Source of the DNA: Dokdonella fugitiva
GTDB lineage: Bacteria; Pseudomonadota; Gammaproteobacteria; Xanthomonadales; Rhodanobacteraceae
Assembly (NCBI RefSeq): GCF_014138265.1
Contig: NZ_JACGXL010000006.1
Coordinates: forward strand, 124,001-188,000
Length of the DNA stretch: 64,000 nucleotides
Direction: 5' to 3'
Below the pieces are notes generated by a model. The model ran no database searches. It was given only the letters and a program-made list of their open reading frames with translations, and was not told the origin of the DNA. Numbering within the stretch: position 1 is the first letter of the stretch; every line of letters begins with the position of its first letter. Below, piece by piece: positions 15,580 through 24,478 of the stretch. Position numbers and translations under genes: made by a program.

Positions 15580-18198
15580 TTGAGTTCCGCTTCCGCGCCC
15601 GCCGTGGCGTCGCCCGCCATCGCCCGCCCCTGGGTCGTCGCCAAGTTCGGCGGCACCAGCGTGTCCACGCGTCCGCGCTGGGAGACGATCGCGCGCATCG
15701 CCGCCGCGCACCACGCGCGCGGCCGCAACGTGCTCGTCGTCGTCTCCGCGCTGTCGGGCATCACCGACATGCTCAAGCGCATCGCCGAGGCGCGCGCCGA
15801 CACCGCGAAATGCCGCGAGGCGCAGGTCGGCATCGTCGAGCGGCACGTCGCGCTGCTGCGCGAGCTCGAACTGCCGTCGCGCAACGCGCTCGACGGCTGG
15901 CTCGCGCGCCTCGACCAGCTCGTCGTCGACCCACGCCGCACGTCGGCCGCGCTCGACTGGCAGGCGCAGACGTACGCGCTCGGCGAACTCATGTCGAGCG
16001 CGCTCGGCGTCGCCTTCCTCGGTACGCAGGGACTCGAAGCGCGCTGGCTCGATGCGCGCGAACACCTGCTCGCGCAGCCGCTCGCGAACCAGGGTGCGTG
16101 GGCACGGCACCTGTCGGCGAACGTGCCGGCGGTGCCCGACCCCGCGTTCGCCGCGGCGCTCGCCGCGCGCGGCGAGGTGTTCATCACGCAGGGCTTCATC
16201 GCGCGCGACGGCGACGGTGGCACCGTGCTGCTCGGCCGCGGCGGCTCGGATACCTCGGCCGGCTACTTCGGCGCGATGCTCAAGGCCGAGTGCGTCGAGA
16301 TCTGGACCGACGTGCCCGGCATGTTCAGCGCGAACCCGCGCGTCGTGCCGGACGCGCGCCTGCTCGCGCGCCTCGACTACGAGGAAGCGCAGGAAATCGC
16401 CACGACCGGCGCGAAGGTGCTGCACCCGCGCTCGCTCGGCCCGCTGCGCCGAGCAGGCGTGCCGCTCGTGATCAAGGACACCAACCGTCCGCAGCTCGCC
16501 GGCACGGAGATCCGCGCGGTCGCCGCCGACGCGGCGCCGTGCGTGAAGGCGATCAGCGCGCGCAAGGGGGTCACGCTCGTGTCGATGGAGACGATCGGCA
16601 TGTGGCAGCAGGTCGGCTTCCTCGCCGACGTGTTCGCCGAGTTCAAGCGCCATGGCCTGTCGGTCGACCTGATCGGTTCGGCCGAGACGAACGTGACCGT
16701 GTCGCTCGATCCGACCGAGAACCTCGTCGACTCGGACGTGCTGTCCGCGCTCGCGACGGATCTTGCGAAGATCTGCCGGGTCAAGGTGATCGCGCCGTGC
16801 GCGGCGATCACCCTGGTCGGGCGCGGCATGCGCGCGCAGCTGCACCGCCTGTCCGGCGTGCTCGCCGAGTTCGGCGCGCTCGACGTGCACCTGATCAGCC
16901 AGTCGTCGAACAACCTCAACCTCACCTTCGTCGTCGACGAATCGCTCGCCGACGACCTCATCCCGCGCCTGCACGCGCTGCTGATCCGCGCCGATGCGCT
17001 GCGCGTCGAGGACGGTGCGGTGTTCGGCCCGAGCTGGCGCGAACTCGGCGAGCCCGCGGCGACGCCGCGCGAATCGTGGTGGCGGCGCGAACGCGATGCG
17101 CTGCTGAAGCTCGCCGGCGAGGCGTCGCCGCGTTACGTCTATTCGCTCGACGCGGTGCGCGGCCAGGCGCGCGCGTTGCGCGCGCTCGGCGCGGTCGATC
17201 GCTGGCACTACGCGCTCAAGGCGAATCCGCATCCGGCGATCCTGCGCGCGCTGCACGAGGAAGGCTTCGCGTTCGAGTGCGTCTCGCTCGCCGAAGTCGA
17301 AGCGGTGCGCACGGCGCTGCCGCAGCTCGCCGCGGAGCGCATCCTGTTCACGCCGAACTTCGCACCGCGCGACGAGTACGCGGCCGCGCTGGCGCTCGGC
17401 GTGCGAGTCACGCTCGACGCGTTGCATCCGCTGCAGCACTGGGGTGAACTGTTCGAAGGGCGCGAGCTGCACCTGCGCGTCGACCTCGGTAGCGGCCGCG
17501 GCCACCACGACAAGGTGCGCACCGGCGGCGACGCCTCGAAGTTCGGTGTCGCGCTCGACCAGGTCGACGCATTCCGCGCGCTCGCGCGCGAGCGCGGCGC
17601 GCGCATCACCGGACTGCATGCGCATCTCGGCTCGGGCATCCTCGACGCCGGCCACTGGCGCTCCGTGTACGGCCAGCTCGCGAGCCTCGCCGAAGGCTTC
17701 AGCCGGATCGAATCGCTCGACATCGGCGGCGGCCTCGGCGTGCCGTCGCGTCCCGACGAGCGCGCGCTCGACCTCGCCGCGCTCGGCGAGTCGCTCGCGG
17801 AGGTGAAGCGCGCGTATCCGCAGTTCGCCTTGTGGATGGAGCCGGGCCGCTACCTCGTCGCCGACGCCGGCGTGTTGCTCGCGCGCGTGACGCAGACCAA
17901 GCGCAAGGGCGGCGTGCACTACGTCGGCGTCGACACCGGCATGAACTCGCTGATCCGTCCCGCGTTGTACGACGCCTGGCACGAGATCGTGAACCTCAGC
18001 CGCCTCGACGAAGCGCCCGCGACGATGGTGCAGGTGGTCGGACCGATCTGCGAGAGCGGCGACGTGCTCGGCGCGAACCGCCGACTGCCCGATTGCCGCG
18101 AGGGCGACGTGCTGCTGGTCGCGCAGGCCGGCGCCTACGGCGCGGCGATGGCGTCGCACTACAACCTGCGCGAGCCCGCGCCGGAGGTGGCGCTGTGA
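15580..18198 (+). CDS. lysC-lysA: Bifunctional aspartate kinase/diaminopimelate decarboxylase
   Basis: An 872-residue fusion of the first and last enzymes of lysine synthesis. Residues ~17-300 are an aspartate kinase (VVAKFGGTSV, RGGSDTSAGY), ~310-470 are ACT regulatory domains expected to bind feedback effectors, and ~500-872 are a PLP-dependent diaminopimelate decarboxylase with the Schiff-base lysine Lys547 in HYALKANPHP and the AHLGSGI and GPICESGD segments. This fusion is known from Xanthomonadales. The TTG start at 15580 is supported by AAGGA six bases upstream; an ATG at 15566 in another frame gives only a five-codon ORF. The stop overlaps murL (GTGA), so lysine/DAP metabolism and cell-wall genes are co-transcribed. 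Confidence 0.93.
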   Translation: MSSASAPAVASPAIARPWVVAKFGGTSVSTRPRWETIARIAAAHHARGRNVLVVVSALSGITDMLKRIAEARADTAKCREAQVGIVERHVALLRELELPSRNALDGWLARLDQLVVDPRRTSAALDWQAQTYALGELMSSALGVAFLGTQGLEARWLDAREHLLAQPLANQGAWARHLSANVPAVPDPAFAAALAARGEVFITQGFIARDGDGGTVLLGRGGSDTSAGYFGAMLKAECVEIWTDVPGMFSANPRVVPDARLLARLDYEEAQEIATTGAKVLHPRSLGPLRRAGVPLVIKDTNRPQLAGTEIRAVAADAAPCVKAISARKGVTLVSMETIGMWQQVGFLADVFAEFKRHGLSVDLIGSAETNVTVSLDPTENLVDSDVLSALATDLAKICRVKVIAPCAAITLVGRGMRAQLHRLSGVLAEFGALDVHLISQSSNNLNLTFVVDESLADDLIPRLHALLIRADALRVEDGAVFGPSWRELGEPAATPRESWWRRERDALLKLAGEASPRYVYSLDAVRGQARALRALGAVDRWHYALKANPHPAILRALHEEGFAFECVSLAEVEAVRTALPQLAAERILFTPNFAPRDEYAAALALGVRVTLDALHPLQHWGELFEGRELHLRVDLGSGRGHHDKVRTGGDASKFGVALDQVDAFRALARERGARITGLHAHLGSGILDAGHWRSVYGQLASLAEGFSRIESLDIGGGLGVPSRPDERALDLAALGESLAEVKRAYPQFALWMEPGRYLVADAGVLLARVTQTKRKGGVHYVGVDTGMNSLIRPALYDAWHEIVNLSRLDEAPATMVQVVGPICESGDVLGANRRLPDCREGDVLLVAQAGAYGAAMASHYNLREPAPEVAL

Positions 18199-19631
18199 CG
18201 ACAGCAACCGATCCGCGCAGCGCACGCGCGTTCCGCTTCGTCCGCCGCGGCCATGCCGACGGCGTCGTCGAACTAACCTACGCGTTCGACGACGGCGACG
18301 AGCTGGTCGAGCGCATCGTGTTCCCGGATGCGCCCGCGATCGATCCGGCGCGTGCGCAGGCGTTCGACGCGGCGCTCGACCTGCTGCACTTCGTCGCCGG
18401 CGTGAGCTACTACAAGGCCGGAGTGCCGGACGAGCTGCGCGTCGAGACGCGCCAGCCCGACGCGCCGACCGCGGCGTTCCTCGACGCGCTGTACCTGCAC
18501 GGGCTCGGCGAGTTCGCGTATCACAACAAGCTCGACCTGCGTGGGCGCATTCGTTTCCCCCCGCAGGCACCTCCTACGGGCGCGGCTGTCGTGGGAGCGG
18601 CGGAAGCCGCGATCGGTGGGTCGAAAGGCATCGCGGCTTCCGCCGCTCCCACAGAGAGCACTTCGCCCCGGCGCACGCTCGTGCCGATCGGCGGCGGCAA
18701 GGACTCGCTCGTCAGCGTCGAGATGCTCAAGGCCGCGGGCGTCGACGCGACCGCGGTGTGGGTCGGCAACTCGCCGCTGATCGCCGCGTGCGCCGCGCGC
18801 ACGGGGCTGCCGTTGCTGAACATCCGGCGCGAGCTGTCGCCGCTGCTGTTCGAGTACAACAAGCAGGGCGCGTACAACGGCCACATCCCGGTCACCGCGA
18901 TCAATTCGGCGATCCTCGCCGTCGCCGCGGTGCTGTACGGCTACGACGAGATCGCGTTCTCGAACGAGCGCTCGGCCTCGAGCGCGACGCTCGAGTACGA
19001 CGGCCAGCCGGTCAACCACCAGTGGAGCAAGGGCTGGGAATTCGAACGCGGTTTCCACGAACGCCTGCACGCGCTCGTGTCGCCGGCGCTCGACTACTAC
19101 TCGCTGCTGCGTCCGCTGTCCGAGCTCGCAGTGGCCGAGCGTTTCGCGCGCACCGCGCGCTACGACGACGTGTTCTCGAGCTGCAACCGCAACTTCCGCA
19201 TCCTCGGGCCGAAGCCGGCCGACCGCTGGTGCGGGCAATGCCCGAAATGCCATTTCGTGTTCCTCGCACTGAGCGCCTTCATGCCCAAGCCGCGCCTGCT
19301 CGCGATCTTCGGGCGCAACCTGCTCGACGACGAGGCGCTCGCGCCCGCGTTCGACGCGTTGATGGAATACCGCGACCACAAGCCGTTCGAATGCGTCGGC
19401 GAGGGCGGCGAATCGCGTGCGGCGATGCACGCGCTCGCGCAGCGCGCGGAATGGCGCGAGGACGCGCTCGTCGCGCGCTTCGCCGACGAGGTCCTGCCGC
19501 AGCTCGACGCGGCGTCGCTCGCGCTCGCGCCGCTGCTCGCGCCGGCGGGCGAAACCCGCATCCCGGCCGCGCTCCTGCCATTCGTGGAAGGCGCGCGGGC
19601 CGAGGACCGTCCGACCGATGCGCTTCGCTGA
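18195..19631 (+). CDS. murL: UDP-MurNAc-L-Ala-L-Glu epimerase, with an in-frame palindrome insert
   Basis: A 478-residue protein matching MurL, which together with MurD2 makes the D-glutamate of peptidoglycan without a glutamate racemase: MurD2 adds L-Glu to UDP-MurNAc-L-Ala and MurL epimerises the terminal L-Glu using ATP. An ATP-pyrophosphatase-like loop PIGGGKDS lies near residue 165 and a WCGQCPKCHF cysteine pair near the C-terminal third. The GTG start overlaps the lysC-lysA stop and the stop overlaps murD2. Residues ~122-158 (PPQAPPTG...TESTSP) are low-complexity. Most of this comes from a family A palindrome at 18591-18652, sitting just before the nucleotide-binding loop. Confidence 0.88.
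   Translation: MTTATDPRSARAFRFVRRGHADGVVELTYAFDDGDELVERIVFPDAPAIDPARAQAFDAALDLLHFVAGVSYYKAGVPDELRVETRQPDAPTAAFLDALYLHGLGEFAYHNKLDLRGRIRFPPQAPPTGAAVVGAAEAAIGGSKGIAASAAPTESTSPRRTLVPIGGGKDSLVSVEMLKAAGVDATAVWVGNSPLIAACAARTGLPLLNIRRELSPLLFEYNKQGAYNGHIPVTAINSAILAVAAVLYGYDEIAFSNERSASSATLEYDGQPVNHQWSKGWEFERGFHERLHALVSPALDYYSLLRPLSELAVAERFARTARYDDVFSSCNRNFRILGPKPADRWCGQCPKCHFVFLALSAFMPKPRLLAIFGRNLLDDEALAPAFDALMEYRDHKPFECVGEGGESRAAMHALAQRAEWREDALVARFADEVLPQLDAASLALAPLLAPAGETRIPAALLPFVEGARAEDRPTDALR
18591..18652. repeat. Palindromic repeat family A, copy 2, inside murL
   Basis: GTGGGAGCGGCGGAAGCCGC plus GAT (18591-18613) is mirrored exactly at 18630-18652 around a 16-base loop. It is the same element as at 9048-9123 and is read in frame in murL as an alanine/glycine-rich linker (residues 133 to ~153). 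Confidence 0.9.
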
Positions 19632-20982
19632 GCTCGCCGGCAAGCGCGTGGCGGTCTGGGGCTTCGGCCGCGAAGGCCACGCCGCGCTCGCCGCGTTGCA
19701 GTTGCGCCTGCCGGGACGGCCGGTCACGTTGTTCTGCAACGAGGTCGAGGCGCCGTACGGCCTCGCCGCGCACCCTGCGGTACGTGTCGTCACGCAGGCG
19801 CCGAACGCAGCCGCGCTGTCGAACCACGACGTCGTGATCAAGTCGCCCGGCATCGGTGCGTACCGTGCGGAGATCCTCGATGCGCAGCACAACGGTACGC
19901 ATTTCACCTCGGGTACCGCCTTGTGGTTCGCCGAGAATCCCGCCGCGCGCGTGGTCGCGGTGACCGGCACGAAGGGCAAGAGCACGGTCAGCGCTCTCGT
20001 CGCGCACCTGCTGCGCGCGCTCGGGCGACGCGTCGCGCTCGCCGGAAACATCGGCTTGCCGCTGCTCGAACTGCTCGATCCATCGACGCAGCCCGATGCG
20101 TGGGTGGTCGAGCTGTCGAGCTTCCAGACGCGCGAAGCGGGGCCGCTCGCGGTCGCGCTGGTCAACAACGTCTACGAGGAGCACCTCGACTGGCACGGCA
20201 CGCGCGAGCGCTATGTCGAGGACAAGCTCGCGCTCGCGGCGGTCGCGCGCACGCTCGTCGTCAATGCGCGCCTCGACGAACTCGTCGCGCGCACGGCAGC
20301 GCACGCCGACCGGCGCACGTTCGGTGACGCGGACGGCTGGCATGTCGACGACGGCGCGATCATGCGCGGCGGCGAGCGCCTGTTCGACCTCGCGGCATCG
20401 CCGCTGCCGGGCGCGCACAACGCGCTCAACGCCTGCGCCGCGCTCGCCGTGGTCGAGGCGATGGGCGAAGACGCGCGCGCGGCGGCGCCCGCGATCGCGA
20501 CGTTCCAGCCATTGCCGCACCGCCTGCAGGCGCTCGGCACGCAAGGCGGCATCGACTACGTCGACGACAGCATCGCGACCACGCCGCAGGCGACGCTCGA
20601 GGCGCTCGCGAGCCTGCGCGGCCGCGCGGTGAGCGTGCTCGTCGGCGGCCACGATCGCGGCCTCGACTGGCACGCGTTCGCCGACGCGGTGCGTCGCGAA
20701 CCGCCGCACGCGATCGTCACGATGGGCGCGAACGGCGCGCGCATCACCGCACTGCTGCGCGAGACCGCCGGCGCATACGCGCTGTCGTCGGCGACGACGC
20801 TCGCCGATGCGTTCGCGCTCGCGCGCGCGGCGACGCCGGCGGGCGGCGTCGTGCTGCTGTCGCCGGGCGCACCGAGCTTCGACCAGTTCAAGGACTACGC
20901 CGAGCGCGGCTGCGCGTTCGCGCGACTGGCCGGCTTCGATCCGGCCGCGATCGGCCGCATCGAAGGGCTCGGCATCGCGTAG
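19618..20982 (+). CDS. murD2: UDP-MurNAc-L-Ala--L-glutamate ligase (MurD2)
   Basis: A 454-residue Mur ligase. It has an N-terminal Rossmann domain (VAVWGFGREGHAAL), the ATP-binding loop VTGTKGKST near residues 115-123, an ELSSFQ segment, the NNVYEEHLDWHGT motif and a C-terminal domain ending in LLSPGAPSFDQFKDYAERG as in MurD. Its direct overlap with murL (14 bases) identifies it as the MurD2 type, which adds L- rather than D-glutamate. The enzyme acts in the cytoplasm on UDP-MurNAc-L-Ala. A canonical murD may exist elsewhere in the genome. The assignment of L-Glu specificity rests on gene context, not on residues I can read. Confidence 0.88.
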   Translation: MRFAELAGKRVAVWGFGREGHAALAALQLRLPGRPVTLFCNEVEAPYGLAAHPAVRVVTQAPNAAALSNHDVVIKSPGIGAYRAEILDAQHNGTHFTSGTALWFAENPAARVVAVTGTKGKSTVSALVAHLLRALGRRVALAGNIGLPLLELLDPSTQPDAWVVELSSFQTREAGPLAVALVNNVYEEHLDWHGTRERYVEDKLALAAVARTLVVNARLDELVARTAAHADRRTFGDADGWHVDDGAIMRGGERLFDLAASPLPGAHNALNACAALAVVEAMGEDARAAAPAIATFQPLPHRLQALGTQGGIDYVDDSIATTPQATLEALASLRGRAVSVLVGGHDRGLDWHAFADAVRREPPHAIVTMGANGARITALLRETAGAYALSSATTLADAFALARAATPAGGVVLLSPGAPSFDQFKDYAERGCAFARLAGFDPAAIGRIEGLGIA

Positions 20983-21115
20983 AGCCGCTGGAGCTGCGCA
21001 GCGGCGAGTGCCGCAGGCCTGTCGGGCGGGGCCGCGACACGCGCAGGCACGTGCCGCCCTGCGAGACTACCGCGTCGCATCCTCGATCGTCGGTCGTTCG
21101 TGCGAAAATCGCGGC

Positions 21116-21370
21116 ATGAACCGCTACCTCGTGCTCGTCATGCGCAACCCCGGCTTCGACACCGGCCTGGTCGGCGCCCACCGCGATTTCCTCGCTGCGC
21201 TGCGCGCGCAGCAGCGCATCGAACTCTCGGGCGGCTTCGGCGACGCGAGCGGCGGCGCCTACCTCCTTCGCGCCGAGTCGTTCGACGAGGCGCGCGCTAT
21301 CGCCGAGCGCGACCCGCTGCATCGCGAGCGCGCGTCGAGCGTGACCGTGTACGAGTGGAACGCCGCATGA
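21116..21370 (+). CDS. YciI-like small protein
   Basis: An 84-residue protein with the YCII fold pattern: MNRYLVLVMRNP, then a helix AHRDFLAALRAQQRI, GGFGD, and a strand YLLRAESFDEARAIAERDPL. YciI domains are small ferredoxin-like units, some with hydrolase or dehalogenase-like activity; no catalytic role can be assigned. It ends ATGA, overlapping the cytochrome b start, so the two are probably translated together. About 130 bases without a recognised feature separate it from murD2. Confidence 0.8.
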   Translation: MNRYLVLVMRNPGFDTGLVGAHRDFLAALRAQQRIELSGGFGDASGGAYLLRAESFDEARAIAERDPLHRERASSVTVYEWNAA

Positions 21371-22032
21371 GCACGGGCCCGGGTCGCGTCTGGGACCTGC
21401 CGACGCGCGCGTTCCACTGGCTGCTCGTCGCGCTCGTCGCGGTGCAGTACGCGAGCGGCGAGTTCGGCTGGCCGTCGATGCGCTGGCACTACCTGTGCGG
21501 CTACGCGACGCTGGTGCTGGTGGTATTCCGCGTGCTGTGGGGCTTCGCCGGATCGCAGACGAGCCGTTTCGGCGATTTCGTGCGCGGCCCGCGCGCGATG
21601 CTGCGCCATCTCGCGGCGATGCGCGGCGGTGGCGCGCCGCGGCGCGCCGGCCACAATCCGCTCGGTGGCTGGTCGGTCGTCGCGATGCTCGCTTCGATCG
21701 CGGTGCAGGCGACGACGGGGCTGTTCGCGAGCGACGACGTCAGCGAGGACGGCCCGCTCGTCGCGCGCGTGTCCGCGGCGACGGTCGGCGTCATGACGCG
21801 CGTACACGCGTGGAACCGCTACGTGCTGCTCGCGCTCGTCGCGCTGCACGTCGCCGCGATCGCCGCCTACGCGCTGCGCGGCACGAATCTCGTCGCGCCG
21901 ATGTGGTCGGGCCGCGCGCGCGACGTCGAGGCGCGGCCGCTGCGTTTCGTTCCCGCATGGCGCGCGCTCGTGCTGGTGGCGATCGCCGTGGGCGCGGTGT
22001 GGGCGCTCGTCGCCTGGGGCGAAGCGGGCTGA
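21367..22032 (+). CDS. Cytochrome b561-type membrane protein
   Basis: A 221-residue inner-membrane protein of the bacterial cytochrome b561/Ni-Fe-hydrogenase b family. It begins VWDLPTRAFHWLLVALV, whose histidine is the usual first haem ligand, continues with RWHYLCGYATLVLVVFRVLWGF, and has HNPLGGWSVVAML and a late RVHAWNRYVLLALVALHVAAI with the remaining candidate haem histidines. Such proteins pass electrons between quinol and periplasmic c-type cytochromes. The cytochrome c' gene lies about 1.9 kb away on the other strand, a common partner type, but an operon link is not shown. Confidence 0.88.
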   Translation: MSTGPGRVWDLPTRAFHWLLVALVAVQYASGEFGWPSMRWHYLCGYATLVLVVFRVLWGFAGSQTSRFGDFVRGPRAMLRHLAAMRGGGAPRRAGHNPLGGWSVVAMLASIAVQATTGLFASDDVSEDGPLVARVSAATVGVMTRVHAWNRYVLLALVALHVAAIAAYALRGTNLVAPMWSGRARDVEARPLRFVPAWRALVLVAIAVGAVWALVAWGEAG

Positions 22033-22072
22033 TGCGCCTCCGCGCGTCCGTGCGCGGGGCGCGTCGCGTCGA

Positions 22073-23506
22073 TCAGCCGTCGAAGCCGTCGGCGAACACC
22101 GTGTCGTTCGCGTAGAAGTACGTCGCGCCCTGGTACTGCGCGATGCTGCCGTCGGCGTCGGCACCGACGAGCAGGGTCGTGCCGTCGGTCGAGACGTCCC
22201 AACCGTACGAATCGCCGTCGCTGCCGCTGCCGCCGGCGAGCGTCTGCGCGAGCGACCAGGTCGCGCCGTTCGCGGTGAACAGGCCGACGTGGCCCGCCTT
22301 CGGTGGCGGCGGCGTGCCACCCGGCTCGTCGTTGTAGCTCCACATGCCGACGAGCGCGACGCCACCGTGCAGCGAGACCGACTGGCCGAACTGGTCGTAG
22401 GCGACGCCGGCGTCGCCTACGAGCTTCTGCGCCTGCACGAACGAACCGCCGCTGCCGTCGAACACGTAGGCGGCGCCCTGGTGCACGTTCGTCGCGACCG
22501 TCGCCGCGGGCGCGCCGACGAGCACGTTCGTGCCCGACAGTGCGACCGCGTAGCCGAACTGGTCGCCGTCGGCGCCGTCGGCCGCGACGAGCTTCTGCGT
22601 CTCGGTGAACGTGCCGCCGCCGTTCGCATAGACGTAGACCGAACCGGTCGGATACACGCCGCTCGACGAGTAGTCGGCGCCCGGTGCGCCGACGACCACG
22701 GTCGTGCCGTCGCTCGCGAGCGCGCCGCCGTAGAAGTGGTCGTCCATGTTCTGGCCGTCGCTCGCGCGCAACGTCTGCACGAGCGACCAGCTGCCGCCGC
22801 TTTCGGCGAACGCGTGCACCGCGCCGCGGCCGCCTTCGGTGCTCATGTTGTAGGACGGCTCGCCGACGAGCACGACGTCGCCCGCGAGCGCGACCGCGCG
22901 GCCGAACCAGGTCAGGGTCAGCGGCGCCGGCGAGGCGAAGTCCTGCACCTGCGTCCAGTTGCCGTCGCCGCCGCGCGCGAACAGGTAGGCGCCGCCGGCC
23001 GGGCCGTACATCGGGTTGAACATTTCCGGCGCGCCGACGAGCAGCTTGTCGCCGCCCGTCGACAGCGAGAGCGACCAGCCGAAGAAGTCGGACCAGTTCG
23101 GGGGTGCGCTCGCCGACGGCGTCGCGGTGATCTTCTGCGTCTCGACCCAGTTGGCGCCGTCGAGGTGGTAGACGTAGACCGCACCCGAACGGGCGAGCGG
23201 CGCCGGCGCGCTGACGAACGCGGTGTCGCCCGCGACGAGCACGCGGAAGCCGTACAGGTCGCCGGCGGCGCCGTCGGCCGCGATCACCTTCTGCTCGATC
23301 CACGCCGACGCGGAGGCGGGCAGCGCGACCGTGTCCGCACTCGTCGCGGGCGCCGGCAGCGCGCGCCGCGCGAGGCCGGGATAGTGCACGGCATCGCCGG
23401 CCTGCCAGAGGCGCGGCGGTTCGGCCGACGCCGGCACGGCGAGCGTGCCGGCGAACGCGAGCAGCAAGGCACCCGCGGGCGCCCGGTACGGTTGACTCAT
23501 GACCAT
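22073..23506 (-). CDS. Secreted FG-GAP repeat protein with C-terminal DGFD motif
   Basis: A 477-residue protein with a signal peptide (GALLLAFAGTLAVPASA) followed by about seven FG-GAP-type repeats of ~55-60 residues. Each contains an LYGFRVLVAGDTAFVSAP-like unit, which suggests a seven-bladed beta-propeller. The final residues are NDTVFADGFDG, a short acidic motif found at the ends of four other secreted proteins in this window. Function is unknown; bacterial FG-GAP proteins are usually surface or secreted. The start at 23506 has a GAGGGG site eight bases upstream; an ATG two codons later is possible. Confidence 0.82.
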   Translation of the reverse strand: MVMSQPYRAPAGALLLAFAGTLAVPASAEPPRLWQAGDAVHYPGLARRALPAPATSADTVALPASASAWIEQKVIAADGAAGDLYGFRVLVAGDTAFVSAPAPLARSGAVYVYHLDGANWVETQKITATPSASAPPNWSDFFGWSLSLSTGGDKLLVGAPEMFNPMYGPAGGAYLFARGGDGNWTQVQDFASPAPLTLTWFGRAVALAGDVVLVGEPSYNMSTEGGRGAVHAFAESGGSWSLVQTLRASDGQNMDDHFYGGALASDGTTVVVGAPGADYSSSGVYPTGSVYVYANGGGTFTETQKLVAADGADGDQFGYAVALSGTNVLVGAPAATVATNVHQGAAYVFDGSGGSFVQAQKLVGDAGVAYDQFGQSVSLHGGVALVGMWSYNDEPGGTPPPPKAGHVGLFTANGATWSLAQTLAGGSGSDGDSYGWDVSTDGTTLLVGADADGSIAQYQGATYFYANDTVFADGFDG

Positions 23507-23925
23507 CGATGCTTCCCCTCTGTGGATTGCGTCGCGCGCGGCCACCGGCACGGTGCACGGCGCGGACGGACGGTCGTCGCCGTCGGCGTCGATGGTTCGC
23601 CGCGGCACGCGCAAGCGCACTACAAAAGGGTGATGAATCCGTTTACTTCACGTATCGATCGCATCGGACCGATGCGCCGGGCGCGAAGACGGCGCATCCG
23701 CCGGCGATGGGCGCCGGTCGGCGGCAGGTTCGCCAGCGTTTGCACGGCGAGATCGCTTGCCATGGGGGTGGTCGCTCGATCGACGGCGAACGGACGGGCC
23801 GGGCAGCTTCGGTGCCCGGCGAGCGGGGCGCGCCGCCATCGACACGGCAGGTGGACGGCGCACTCGTGGGGTCGTGATCGACCCTCGCCCGCACGCGCCG
23901 GCGCGCGTCGCGCAGCGCGTCCGCG
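23507..23925. other. Intergenic region without a recognised gene
   Basis: About 420 bases between the divergently placed upstream end of the FG-GAP gene and the downstream end of the cytochrome c' gene. The open frames here are arginine-rich shadows with no family resemblance. A slightly AT-richer stretch at ~23620-23665 (ACTACAAAAGGGTGATGAAT) may hold the FG-GAP promoter, but no clear -35/-10 pair is seen. Confidence 0.5.
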
Positions 23926-24384
23926 TCATTCCTCGTTGCGGTACTTCTCGTGGCAGGCCTTGCACGCGTTCGCGGTCTGCTTGAACTGGTCCTTCATCTT
24001 CGCTTCGTCGCCCGACTTCGCGACCTCGGCGAGCAGCTTCGACTGCTTGACGAGTTCGTCCATCTTCGCCTTGAAGTCGTCCATGTTCTTCCAGATCTCG
24101 GGCTTGGCGTCGGTCGTCGCGCCGGTGTCCGAGCCCTCCGGGAAGCCTTCGAGCAGCTGCGGCGCGATCAGCGCCACGCGCTCGGCGCGGCGCGCGAACT
24201 CGGCCGCGTCCCACGGCGCCTTGCCGCGCACCATCTGCGCCATCGGCCCGAAATTCCAGCCGAGCATCGTGTAGCCGGCCTGGCGATACGCGATCGCGGT
24301 TTCCGGCTTGACCGCGGCGGCCGCGATCGCGGCGATGCCGGCGCCGGCGGCGAGGGTGGCAAGGATCAGGCTGAGGCGACGCAT
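23926..24384 (-). CDS. Cytochrome c' (class II c-type cytochrome)
   Basis: A 152-residue periplasmic haem protein. The signal peptide is SLILATLAAGAGIAAIAAAA, the mature part is a four-helix bundle starting KPETAIAYRQAGYTMLGWNF, and the haem-binding motif CKACHEKYR lies at the extreme C-terminus, the hallmark of class II cytochromes. It contains the family's KPEIWKNMDDFKAKMDELVK helix. These proteins bind NO or CO or act as electron carriers. It is divergent from the dienelactone hydrolase gene, sharing a ~95-base promoter region. Confidence 0.93.
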   Translation of the reverse strand: MRRLSLILATLAAGAGIAAIAAAAVKPETAIAYRQAGYTMLGWNFGPMAQMVRGKAPWDAAEFARRAERVALIAPQLLEGFPEGSDTGATTDAKPEIWKNMDDFKAKMDELVKQSKLLAEVAKSGDEAKMKDQFKQTANACKACHEKYRNEE

Positions 24385-24478
24385 CGGCGGCTCCGTGGCG
24401 TGGGGACGGCGCAGTGTAGCAGCGACATTCAGCTTGCCGTCCTATGATGGGCACCCATCGCCGCTCGAGGACAAGGCC

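Noticed and set aside
18591-18652. Possible frameshift or pseudogene in murL caused by the repeat
   Set aside because: The insertion keeps the frame open, both flanks are MurL-like and the catalytic-looking motifs are intact, so the gene is annotated as functional with an insert.
23509-23877. A 122-codon plus-strand frame in the gap before the cytochrome c' gene
   Set aside because: Low-complexity, basic composition, no ribosome-binding site and no family resemblance; treated as intergenic.
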